Source of the DNA: Candidatus Nitrosopumilus sp.
GTDB lineage: Archaea; Thermoproteota; Nitrososphaeria; Nitrososphaerales; Nitrosopumilaceae
NCBI GenBank assembly: GCA_022758935.1
Contig: JAEMQG010000170.1
Location: forward strand, 1 to 12,179
Length of the DNA: 12,179 nucleotides
Direction: 5' to 3'
Shown here: positions 1 to 6,782 of the stretch, in pieces
Numbering within the stretch: the first letter of the stretch is position 1
How the letters are laid out: each line of letters begins with the position of its first letter
Made by a program: the position numbers and the translations under genes
Notes under the pieces: model-generated
The model's input: only the letters and a program-made list of their open reading frames with translations
The model's database searches: none
Told to the model about the DNA's origin: nothing

Positions 1-110
1 CAAATTCTTTCAAGAAAGTTGATGCTATTGAAAGAGCCGACAAAAATTACTTTGTTTCTTTGACGCCAAAACGAAACACGATAGCTGATGAAGCTATTAA
101 AAATCTATAA
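1..110 (+). CDS. C-terminal end of a probable winged-helix DNA-binding regulator (partial)
   Basis: An open frame enters from the left edge (codons in phase from base 3) and ends with TAA at 108-110, giving 35 residues that end in ADEAIKNL. The stretch YFVSLTPKRNTIADEAIKNL resembles the wing strand and final helix of MarR/PadR-like winged-helix regulators, where a tyrosine- or valine-rich strand followed by SLTPKG and a helix is common. Only the tail is visible, so the family is an inference and the target unknown. Its stop overlaps the convergent radical SAM gene by 6 bp, which helps show that the frame is real. It could equally be the end of another small alpha/beta protein. Confidence 0.55.
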   Translation, partial: NSFKKVDAIERADKNYFVSLTPKRNTIADEAIKNL

Positions 111-1691
111 TTTCTTTGTCAGAATTTTAGGGGCTGAAATTGATCTGCTTCTAGCATATTTGTCAATTATTTCATCTGGAGTTCGTCCATTGAATAGATC
201 TTTGCATAATCCTCTAAGATATCTCATAATTGCCCATGTGCCTGCTTTTAGAATTCCATACATGAATACTTTCATTGGAGGACCATATGTTTTGTTTCTA
301 AGAATAATTGGAATGATATCATTAATGACACGAAGATTATTCTCCCAGCATTTCCAAAATAGTGTAAACTGTGCCTCATTCAAATTTCCAAAATGCATGG
401 AATTTTTTTCACTGAAGTCCTGATAAAGTAAAGGTGCGACCAATCCTCTAAAATTCATTGCTCTGAAATCACTCATCATGTCAATTGTATATTGAACATC
501 ATCTGGAGTCTCATCTGGCCAACCTATGATAATTGTTGCAGCTGGAAACCAGTGATTTTTATTTAAAATTTTTGCTCCTTCTATTACCACACTTCCCCAT
601 TCTTCAGATGCGAATGGTCTTGTTTTTACACCGAGATGTTTTTTTACCATTTTTGGTGCAACCGTTTCAATTCCCAAGTTTGTTGCAAGCCATCTCCCAG
701 TTTCATCTTGTTTATTTATAGATGAAATCTGCCGCATTAATTCTGGATCGGCTGCAACTGCTGAAAAAGTCATATGTGTTGTTCCAATAAAGTTAGCTCC
801 TAATCCTTTAAGCCCTCTCCAAAGTTCTGTAATTGCATCTCTGTTTGGAATAAAGTCTCTATTATCACATCCATAAAGTAACATCTCATCAGAATGTAAC
901 CAAATTGAATCAAACCCATAGTCTAAGTTAATCTTTGCTTCGTGTTGTAATCTTTCTAATGGCAGATCTTTCTTTGATCTCTTATTTACGTCGCAAAAGT
1001 CACACCCTCTTCCACATCCTCTCATTGCTTCTATGAGCGAGTTTATTGTAGGTCCTTCAATAACTGGAATGTTTTGTATGTTTTTTACAAAACAATGCAT
1101 TAATTCTGGAGCATCACCATTTTCTAAATCATGAAACAAATCTAATGCTAACTCATCTGCTTCTCCAACTACTACTGTGTCAATTCCGTGAATTTGCATT
1201 CTATCTGATTTTGCTAGCTCCCAAGCACCATTTCCTCCAACTACAACGTGAAAATCATATTTCTTTTTTAGCTGAATAATGTTGGCACACATTTTTTTAA
1301 ATTTCATTGCAACGTATGATAATTTTTCAGGTGACATAGTTGTTGTAACTGGCGCCATTCCAAGAGGATCCATCACATTTATTCCAACCACTTTGGTATC
1401 TGGACCAATTGATTTTTCTAACATTTCGGGATTTGCTATAAATACTTCGTCACGTCTGTATCCTTGTAGCAGTGCACTCTCTACTCTTCTTAATCCAACT
1501 TGAGCAACTTTTGATTCACCTGTAATTGGATCTGTCTCAACTGGTGGACAGAAAACTTTGTCAAATACCCATTCTGGAAGAACTTCATATGGTCCACATG
1601 CAATAAATCCATAAAGAAAATTTCCTCTGTAATTTGTCATTAAACTACGATCTGCAGTTAGAACAATTCTCTTCCCAGTCAATGTTAACAA
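105..1691 (-). CDS. Radical SAM protein with N-terminal cobalamin-binding-like region
   Basis: A 528-residue protein with the radical SAM cluster motif CGRGCDFC (C226, C230, C233; CX3CX2C), which binds a [4Fe-4S] cluster and S-adenosylmethionine. The region before it (about 98-185) has the alternating strands and glycines (VVGINVMDPLG, VVVGGNGAW, VVVGEADE) of the Rossmann-like domain found in B12-binding radical SAM enzymes, but I do not see a DxHxxG cobalamin-ligand motif. The C-terminal part includes a WPDETPDDV segment typical of this superfamily. The substrate is unknown. The start is TTG at 1691; an in-frame stop at 1719-1721 rules out an upstream ATG, and a second TTG lies 9 bases downstream (1680-1682). 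It lies downstream of mdh and larB on the same strand but has its own TATA box and a palindrome over its start, so it may be a separate unit. Confidence 0.85.
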   Translation of the reverse strand: MLTLTGKRIVLTADRSLMTNYRGNFLYGFIACGPYEVLPEWVFDKVFCPPVETDPITGESKVAQVGLRRVESALLQGYRRDEVFIANPEMLEKSIGPDTKVVGINVMDPLGMAPVTTTMSPEKLSYVAMKFKKMCANIIQLKKKYDFHVVVGGNGAWELAKSDRMQIHGIDTVVVGEADELALDLFHDLENGDAPELMHCFVKNIQNIPVIEGPTINSLIEAMRGCGRGCDFCDVNKRSKKDLPLERLQHEAKINLDYGFDSIWLHSDEMLLYGCDNRDFIPNRDAITELWRGLKGLGANFIGTTHMTFSAVAADPELMRQISSINKQDETGRWLATNLGIETVAPKMVKKHLGVKTRPFASEEWGSVVIEGAKILNKNHWFPAATIIIGWPDETPDDVQYTIDMMSDFRAMNFRGLVAPLLYQDFSEKNSMHFGNLNEAQFTLFWKCWENNLRVINDIIPIILRNKTYGPPMKVFMYGILKAGTWAIMRYLRGLCKDLFNGRTPDEIIDKYARSRSISAPKILTKKL

Positions 1692-1703
1692 GATTCGATC
1701 TTG
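1689..1703. repeat. 15-bp palindrome across the radical SAM start codon
   Basis: CAAGAT-TCG-ATCTTG: perfect 6-bp arms around a 3-base centre. One arm contains the TTG start codon (1689-1691, minus strand). It lies just downstream of the TATA-like element at 1707-1716, where a transcription start is expected, so an operator or an mRNA hairpin over the start is possible. No regulator is assigned; chance cannot be excluded. Confidence 0.45.
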
Positions 1704-1706
1704 TAT

Positions 1707-1716
1707 GGTATATATG
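1707..1716 (-). promoter_or_regulatory. TATA box for the radical SAM gene
   Basis: The minus strand reads CATATATACC. Its centre is about 20 bases before the TTG at 1691 and about 30 before the TTG at 1682. With the usual archaeal spacing of about 26 bases to the transcription start, the transcript would be leaderless or nearly so. The alternative TTG start at 1682 fits this geometry about equally well. Confidence 0.5.
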
Positions 1717-1765
1717 ATTTACGAGGTTAATTGATCGTATTATCTCTCAAAATTTCAATCATTAT

Positions 1766-2554
1766 CTAATTATGTTTTACTTTATTTTTTTGTATCGCCC
1801 TATTTGCAATATTTGCAGCTATTGCACCAGCTGAAATTCCATTATCTATGTTGACTACTGATAATCCTAACGAACAACTTTGTAGCATAGATGCAAGAGA
1901 TGCTATTCCTTTTCCACCATAACCATATCCAACTGAAGTGGGTATTCCAATTACAGGAATATCTACTAGTGAAGAAACTAGAGTTGCTAGTGCTCCCTCC
2001 ATTCCTGCAGCTACTATGATGCAATCTACTTCTTCTTCTATCATTTCTTTCAAAATTGGAAATATCCTTTGAATTCCTGCAACTCCAACATCATATCTTG
2101 AGATGCATTTACAATTCATAGCCTCACACATCAATCTAGATTCTTCAGCAACTCCTATGTCTGAAGTTCCCGCGGTGAGTATTCCAACTTTTCCACCCTC
2201 AAATTTTATCGGTTTTTTAAAAAGTAATAGTGATGATGAATTTCTTCCAGTCTTGATTTTAATTTTTAATTTTTTTGCAAACGATGTGATTTTTGAATAA
2301 TCTTCTTTATTGATTCTTGAAACAACCACTGAGTTTGTTTTCTCTAATGTCTTTTTAATAATTTTTTTAATCTCCTCTAATTTTTTACTCTCTGCAAAAA
2401 TTACTTCCGGTATTCCTCTTCGTTTTCTTCTATTGATATCTATTTTGGCAATGCCCTCAATTTTCTCAATAGAGTAAAGGGATAGCATCTTTTTTGCATT
2501 ATTTACAGAAATTTTTCCTTTTTCCAATGATTCTAAAATTTCATAAATTTCCAA
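1766..2554 (-). CDS. larB: LarB, pyridinium-3,5-biscarboxylate mononucleotide synthase
   Basis: First enzyme of nickel-pincer nucleotide synthesis: LarB carboxylates and hydrolyses nicotinic acid adenine dinucleotide to pyridinium-3,5-biscarboxylic acid mononucleotide. The 262 residues match a full-length family member. Visible are the N-terminal helical region with the conserved GIPEVIFAESK stretch (47-57), then a PurE-like domain with ILTAGTSD (125-132), GMEGALATLV (184-193) and PTSVGYGYGGKG (205-216), and the family end signature VVNIDNG (233-239). E186 and C227 are 41 residues apart, the same spacing as the catalytic Glu180 and Cys221 of the Lactobacillus enzyme, so the active site looks intact. 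The start is TTG at 2554: no in-frame ATG occurs between it and the in-frame stop of mdh. It follows mdh after 33 bp with no obvious promoter, so co-transcription is likely. PurE itself is less likely because of the N-terminal extension and end motif. Confidence 0.93.
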   Translation of the reverse strand: MEIYEILESLEKGKISVNNAKKMLSLYSIEKIEGIAKIDINRRKRRGIPEVIFAESKKLEEIKKIIKKTLEKTNSVVVSRINKEDYSKITSFAKKLKIKIKTGRNSSSLLLFKKPIKFEGGKVGILTAGTSDIGVAEESRLMCEAMNCKCISRYDVGVAGIQRIFPILKEMIEEEVDCIIVAAGMEGALATLVSSLVDIPVIGIPTSVGYGYGGKGIASLASMLQSCSLGLSVVNIDNGISAGAIAANIANRAIQKNKVKHN

Positions 2555-2587
2555 TGATCCTAAATTATTATTTGAATAATAAAATGC

Positions 2588-3502
2588 TTAGATTTCCATA
2601 CTTGAAATTGCACTTTTTACACTCTGTACACCCATATCAAACGCATGTTTTTCTTCCATGTTTAGATCTAATTCGATTATTTTTTCTACACCTCTCTTTC
2701 CAATTACTGCGGGAACTCCCAATGTTACATCTGAATGGCCATATTCTCCATCAAGATACGTTGAAACTGGAATCACTTGCTTTCTGTCCCTTACAACTGA
2801 TTCAACCATTGCAGAAATTGCATTTCCTGGGGCATGTACTGTTGCACCTTTTAATTCAATAACCTTGGCTGCAACTTGCTTGGTGTTCTGAACAAGTTCA
2901 TCTAATTTCTCTTTTGGAAGAAATGATGATAGTGGAATACCTGAAACTGAAGAGAATCTTGGAAGAGGTAACATGTTTTCACCATGTTCTCCAATTACAA
3001 GTGCCCTAATTGAATCACGAGAGTGACCAGTAGCCTCATGGATAAATTGCCTGAATCTGGACAAATCTAGCATTCCCCCCATTCCAAATACCCTACTTCT
3101 ATCAAACCCTGAAACTTTGTATGTAATGTATGCCATTGGATCTAGTGGATTAGTTACTGGAATTATTATTGAATCATTAGCAAATTTTTTGATATTTTCT
3201 ACAACGCCCTTTACGATAGATGAATTAATCTTTAAAAGATCCATTCTGGTCATCCCAGGCTTTCTTCCAGAACCTGCTACTACTACTACTATGCTAGATC
3301 CTTTCATATCTGCAAAGTTATTAGAACCTTTTACTTCTACATCAATTCCTTGTTCTGATAGCATGTGATTGATATCCATCGCTTCCCCCTGTGGGAGACC
3401 TTCTGCAACATCAAGTAATAATATTTGATCATCCAATTGTTTTAATGCTGAGAATAAAGCTGCATCTCCGCCAACTTTTCCTGAACCTATTATTGTAATC
3501 AT
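2588..3502 (-). CDS. mdh: NAD-dependent malate dehydrogenase (LDH-like family)
   Basis: Interconverts malate and oxaloacetate in the cytoplasm. The 304-residue protein begins with the dinucleotide-binding loop GSGKVGG (6-12). An aspartate at the end of the second strand (D31, LLLDVAEG) favours NAD over NADP. Substrate-site arginines are R80 and R86 in GRKPGMTR and R149 in LDLSRFR, with D146 and the catalytic H173 (GEHGE) forming the Asp-His relay. Arginine rather than glutamine at position 80 marks malate instead of lactate dehydrogenase. ATG start at 3502; the TATA-like element 26 bases upstream predicts a leaderless message. It heads a probable mdh-larB unit and is divergent from larC, an unusual setting for a central-metabolism gene that could link 2-hydroxyacid handling to the NPN cofactor. 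Confidence 0.93.
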   Translation of the reverse strand: MITIIGSGKVGGDAALFSALKQLDDQILLLDVAEGLPQGEAMDINHMLSEQGIDVEVKGSNNFADMKGSSIVVVVAGSGRKPGMTRMDLLKINSSIVKGVVENIKKFANDSIIIPVTNPLDPMAYITYKVSGFDRSRVFGMGGMLDLSRFRQFIHEATGHSRDSIRALVIGEHGENMLPLPRFSSVSGIPLSSFLPKEKLDELVQNTKQVAAKVIELKGATVHAPGNAISAMVESVVRDRKQVIPVSTYLDGEYGHSDVTLGVPAVIGKRGVEKIIELDLNMEEKHAFDMGVQSVKSAISSMEI

Positions 3503-3523
3503 GAATCATCCTGTTGATTTTCA

Positions 3524-3532
3524 TTAATTAAA
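3524..3532 (-). promoter_or_regulatory. Promoter of mdh-larB
   Basis: The minus strand reads ATTTAATTA, centred about 26 bases before the mdh ATG, the distance expected if transcription starts at the start codon. It lies in the 90-bp region (3503-3592) shared with the divergent larC promoter. Confidence 0.5.
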
Positions 3533-3560
3533 TCTAATGTATTTTTTTCTATTTAGACAG

Positions 3561-3571
3561 AATTTATATGC
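3561..3571 (+). promoter_or_regulatory. Promoter of larC-larE-cysteine desulfurase operon
   Basis: AATTTATATGC, a good archaeal TATA box, is centred about 27 bases before the larC ATG (3593). This predicts a leaderless transcript, and no ribosome-binding site is seen between it and the start. Confidence 0.6.
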
Positions 3572-3592
3572 ATTTTTGCTAATTTTTAATCT

Positions 3593-4816
3593 ATGGTTAT
3601 TGTGATAGATCCACAAATTGCAGGTGTTTCTGGAGATATGATTCTTTGCGCTTTGATAGATTTGGGTGCAAATAAAATTAAAATTATTGAGGGAATAAAG
3701 TCCTGTGAAAGGTTTCTATCCAATTCAATTATTAAACAAATTGATTTTAAAAAAATAGATAAACGAGGAATCGATTCTCTAGAGATAATTCTAGAAATTA
3801 ATGAAAATACTCATGAAAGAAAAGGCATTGAAATAAAAAAAGCAATAATGGACTCTACAAAAGAAATTGGTCTATCTACTAAAGCGAAAAATTTTGCAAT
3901 ATCTTGTATAGACACACTGATTTCCTCAGAATCAAAAATTCATGGAATACCTGTAGAATCGGTTCATTTTCACGAAGCATCTAGTATTGATACCTTGGTA
4001 GATATTGTTGGAGTTGCGATTGCAATGGATGATTTAGATCTATTTGATGAAGAAATTATTTGTATGCCTATTGCTATAGGGGGAGGACATGTAAAATTTT
4101 CACATGGTACTATGTCTAATCCAGCAAGTGCCATTCTTGAAATCTTAAAAAATTCCAAATTGTCAATTCATGGTGGCTATGCAAAAGATGAGATGACTAC
4201 TCCTACAGGAGCAAGTATTGTTGTAAATCTCTCAAAGACTTCATCAGATTATTATCCGTCAATGGAAATAAATTCCATTGGATATGGGGCGGGGAAAAAA
4301 AACTTTGAAGAATTTTCAAACGTATTAAAAATCGTAAAAGGAACTCAAAGAAATGAATTTCAATTAGATCATGTTAAAATTCTAGAGACGAATGTTGATG
4401 ATGTTTCCGGAGAAATTTTGGGAAATCTAATTGAAAAAATTATGAGTAAAGGTGCCAAAGATATTTCTATATTTAATGGGATCACAAAGAAAGGACGACC
4501 GACAAATCTGATATCTGTAATCTGTGATGATGATTCCATGAATGAACTCATAGATGTTTTGGTAACCGAAACTGGAACTTTAGGAGTTCGTGTAACTACC
4601 TCGAATCGTTTTACAGTTCCAAGAAAAACTCATGATGTTAAATTGACTCTTGATGGAAAAGAATTTGTAATTAAATACAAAGTTTCATCTTTCAAAGGAA
4701 AAGATAATCTTAAAATTGAATTTGATGACCTAAAATATGTCTCAAATGCCTTAAACAAGCCAATAAAGGAAACAGAATTATTGATTAGAAAAGAAATTAA
4801 ACAATTAGATGTCTAA
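3593..4816 (+). CDS. larC: LarC, nickel insertion enzyme of the NPN cofactor
   Basis: LarC is the CTP-dependent cyclometallase that inserts nickel into the pincer nucleotide, forming the Ni-C and Ni-S bonds. The 407-residue product has the family start DPQIAGVSGDM (6-16), then HFHEASSIDTLVDIVG (125-140), GGGHVKFSHG (163-172), TPTGAS (203-208), NVDDVSGE (267-274), KKGRPTN (299-305) and ETGTLGVR (326-333). Both halves, corresponding to LarC1 and LarC2, are in one uninterrupted frame. In Lactobacillus plantarum they are joined only by a programmed frameshift, so here full-length LarC needs no recoding. It is the first gene of a tight operon: larE follows after 2 bases. The HFHE cluster is a candidate metal-binding site by inference. 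Confidence 0.93.
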   Translation: MVIVIDPQIAGVSGDMILCALIDLGANKIKIIEGIKSCERFLSNSIIKQIDFKKIDKRGIDSLEIILEINENTHERKGIEIKKAIMDSTKEIGLSTKAKNFAISCIDTLISSESKIHGIPVESVHFHEASSIDTLVDIVGVAIAMDDLDLFDEEIICMPIAIGGGHVKFSHGTMSNPASAILEILKNSKLSIHGGYAKDEMTTPTGASIVVNLSKTSSDYYPSMEINSIGYGAGKKNFEEFSNVLKIVKGTQRNEFQLDHVKILETNVDDVSGEILGNLIEKIMSKGAKDISIFNGITKKGRPTNLISVICDDDSMNELIDVLVTETGTLGVRVTTSNRFTVPRKTHDVKLTLDGKEFVIKYKVSSFKGKDNLKIEFDDLKYVSNALNKPIKETELLIRKEIKQLDV

Positions 4817-4818
4817 TT

Positions 4819-5616
4819 ATGACTAAACTTCAAAATCTCATTGATTGGTTCGGCGATAAAAACAAAGTGATAATTGCTCTTTCAGGCGGAGTGGACAGTG
4901 CCTTAGTCGCATATGCCGCATTTCAAAAATTAGGAGATTCTGCAATTGCAGTTACTGCAGACTATAACACATTATCAAAAGAAGAACTCGAAACAGCAAA
5001 ACAAGTCTGTTCAGAGATAGGAATAAAACAGGTTCTCTTAGATTATGATGAACTTCAAAATGAAGAATTTGTCAAAAATGACTCAAATCGCTGTTTTCAT
5101 TGTAGAATGGAATTAGGTGATCATTTGATTGCATTAGCAAAAAAACATAATGTCGAATTTATTGTAGATGGAACCCATTTGGATGATCTAGGTGACTATA
5201 GACCTGGAATTGAAGCCTTGAAAAGAAATGGAATAAGAAGTCCATTAGTAGAAACTGATTTTACAAAAAATGAAATTAGGAAAACTGCAAATCTGGTTGG
5301 ATTATCTGTGTATGATAAACCATCTAATTCTTGTCTAGCCTCACGTATTCCTTGGGGACAAAGAATTACAGCTGAAAAATTAACTCGAATTGAATTAGGT
5401 GAGACAATTGTTAAACAAATCACAAAACTAAAACAAGTACGAGTTAGAGATCTTAATGGAATCGCTAAAATTGAAGTAGACAAAGATAAAATTTCGGTTT
5501 TTGAAGATAATCTTTTCAATGAAGTCGCAACCAAGTTAAAAATACTTGGATTCTTATCAGTTGAAGTTGATTTTGATGGATACAGACCAGGAAAAATTAA
5601 TGTGATTGTAGATTGA
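4819..5616 (+). CDS. larE: LarE, pyridinium-3,5-biscarboxylate mononucleotide sulfurtransferase
   Basis: LarE converts the two carboxylates of the LarB product to thiocarboxylates after ATP-dependent adenylation. The 265-residue protein carries the PP-loop LSGGVDS (21-27) and the LarE signatures NRCFHC (90-95) and SNSCLASRIPWG (169-180). C172 lies where the Lactobacillus enzyme has the sacrificial Cys176. The extra C92 and C95 give the three-cysteine pattern expected of LarE proteins that hold a [4Fe-4S] cluster and use it for catalytic sulfur transfer, so this copy probably is the cluster type (inference). ATG start, 2 bp after larC, without a clear ribosome-binding site. Its TGA overlaps the TTG start of the cysteine desulfurase, so translation of the two may be coupled. 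QueC, TtuA or GMP synthetase are excluded by the SNSCLASR motif and C-terminal domain. Confidence 0.92.
   Translation: MTKLQNLIDWFGDKNKVIIALSGGVDSALVAYAAFQKLGDSAIAVTADYNTLSKEELETAKQVCSEIGIKQVLLDYDELQNEEFVKNDSNRCFHCRMELGDHLIALAKKHNVEFIVDGTHLDDLGDYRPGIEALKRNGIRSPLVETDFTKNEIRKTANLVGLSVYDKPSNSCLASRIPWGQRITAEKLTRIELGETIVKQITKLKQVRVRDLNGIAKIEVDKDKISVFEDNLFNEVATKLKILGFLSVEVDFDGYRPGKINVIVD
5602..5606 (+). promoter_or_regulatory. Ribosome-binding site of the cysteine desulfurase
   Basis: GTGAT, complementary to the archaeal 16S rRNA 3' end, lies inside the end of larE and 6 bases before the TTG at 5613. It supports the non-ATG start. Confidence 0.5.
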
Positions 5617-6782
5617 TTTATCTTGATAATGCAGCTTCAACACAAATTCACAAAGATGTTTTAGATGCGATGTTGCCCTATCTTAAAGAACAATATGGAA
5701 ATCCCTCTTCTATACATCATTATGGAAGACTTGCTCATAAGGCTATAGAAAAAGCTAGAAGACAGATCGCACTTTTGATTAATGCTGATCCTTCTGAAAT
5801 TTTATTTACCTCTGGTGGAACTGAATCAAATGTCACTACACTTTATGGAATTAGTGGAAAAAATCCTCATTCTTCCATCATCACTTCTTCTATTGAACAT
5901 GACGCAATAATGGAACCTTGTAAAAAATTAGAAAAAGATGGATTTCATGTAATTTACTTACCTGTTGATAATTATGGATTAGTGGATACAACCATTCTAA
6001 AAAATACTATCTCTAATACTACTTGTCTTGTTTCAATCATGTTTGGAAATAACGAGGTAGGCACGATTGAACCAATTTCTGAAATTGCTCATTTATGCAA
6101 TCAACATAATGTCCCATTTCACACAGATGCAGTTCAAACTGTGGGAAAAATTTTCATTGATGTGAAAAACTTGGGAGTGGATTTACTCTCAATATCCTCT
6201 CATAAAATCAACGGTCCGAAAGGAGTTGGGGCACTATACATTAGAAAAGGAATTGTCATTGATCCACTTATTTTAGGTGGCGGTCAAGAACATGGATTAC
6301 GTTCAGGTACTGAGAATGTAGCAAATATTGTGGGATTCGGAAAGGCATGTGAAATTGCCAAAGTACATTTATCTGAAAATATTTCTCACATGAAAAAACT
6401 TCGAGATAATCTAATTACTAATGTTCTTAGAGAGATTCCCGGCGTTACTCTTAATGGCCATCCTGAAAATAGGTTGCCAAACAATGCTCACTTTACTTTT
6501 CTTGGAGTTGCCGGTGAAGATTTAATTATAAAATTAGATGAATATGGTATTGCTGCATCAACTGGGTCTGCCTGTTCAATGCATACACAAAAAGCATCAC
6601 ATGTTTTACAAGCCATGGGTTTTTCACATGAACAGATTACAGGTTCATTAAGATTGACAGTTGGTTTATTCAATAATTCACAAGAAATAGATGAAACAGT
6701 GAATATCTTAAAAAAAATAATTGAAGAACTCCGTTTGGTTTCACCCTTTAAAGAAAAATATCAATTTCTATCTAAAACCTAA
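5613..6782 (+). CDS. Cysteine desulfurase (NifS/IscS family)
   Basis: PLP-dependent enzyme that takes sulfur from L-cysteine as an enzyme-bound persulfide. The 389 residues match the family length. It opens with MIYLDNAAST; further motifs are SGGTESN (67-73), H96 in EHDA stacking on PLP, D172 in HTDAVQ, the PLP lysine K198 in SSHKINGPKG, RSGTEN (230-235) and the persulfide cysteine C321 in STGSACSMHT. The start is TTG at 5613, overlapping the larE stop by 4 bp (TTGA); an in-frame stop at 5598 leaves no better start. Directly after larE, it may supply sulfur or rebuild the LarE Fe-S cluster (inference), but it may also serve general Fe-S or tRNA thiolation. Its end overlaps by 4 bp the convergent PEFG gene. 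It is closest to the IscS/NifS type, not the SufS type, judged by the loop around the active cysteine. Confidence 0.93.
   Translation: MIYLDNAASTQIHKDVLDAMLPYLKEQYGNPSSIHHYGRLAHKAIEKARRQIALLINADPSEILFTSGGTESNVTTLYGISGKNPHSSIITSSIEHDAIMEPCKKLEKDGFHVIYLPVDNYGLVDTTILKNTISNTTCLVSIMFGNNEVGTIEPISEIAHLCNQHNVPFHTDAVQTVGKIFIDVKNLGVDLLSISSHKINGPKGVGALYIRKGIVIDPLILGGGQEHGLRSGTENVANIVGFGKACEIAKVHLSENISHMKKLRDNLITNVLREIPGVTLNGHPENRLPNNAHFTFLGVAGEDLIIKLDEYGIAASTGSACSMHTQKASHVLQAMGFSHEQITGSLRLTVGLFNNSQEIDETVNILKKIIEELRLVSPFKEKYQFLSKT

Noticed and set aside
88..423. Plus-strand open frame antisense to the radical SAM gene
   Set aside because: It shadows the 3' end of a clearly conserved gene, has low-complexity composition and overlaps the supported regulator end at 1-110 in another frame.
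2588..3502. Lactate dehydrogenase, tempting beside lar genes
   Set aside because: The specificity position is arginine (R80 in GRKPG), as in malate dehydrogenases, where lactate dehydrogenases carry glutamine.
5196..5534. Minus-strand frame of 112 codons inside larE
   Set aside because: Antisense to conserved LarE motifs; no recognisable domain or promoter.
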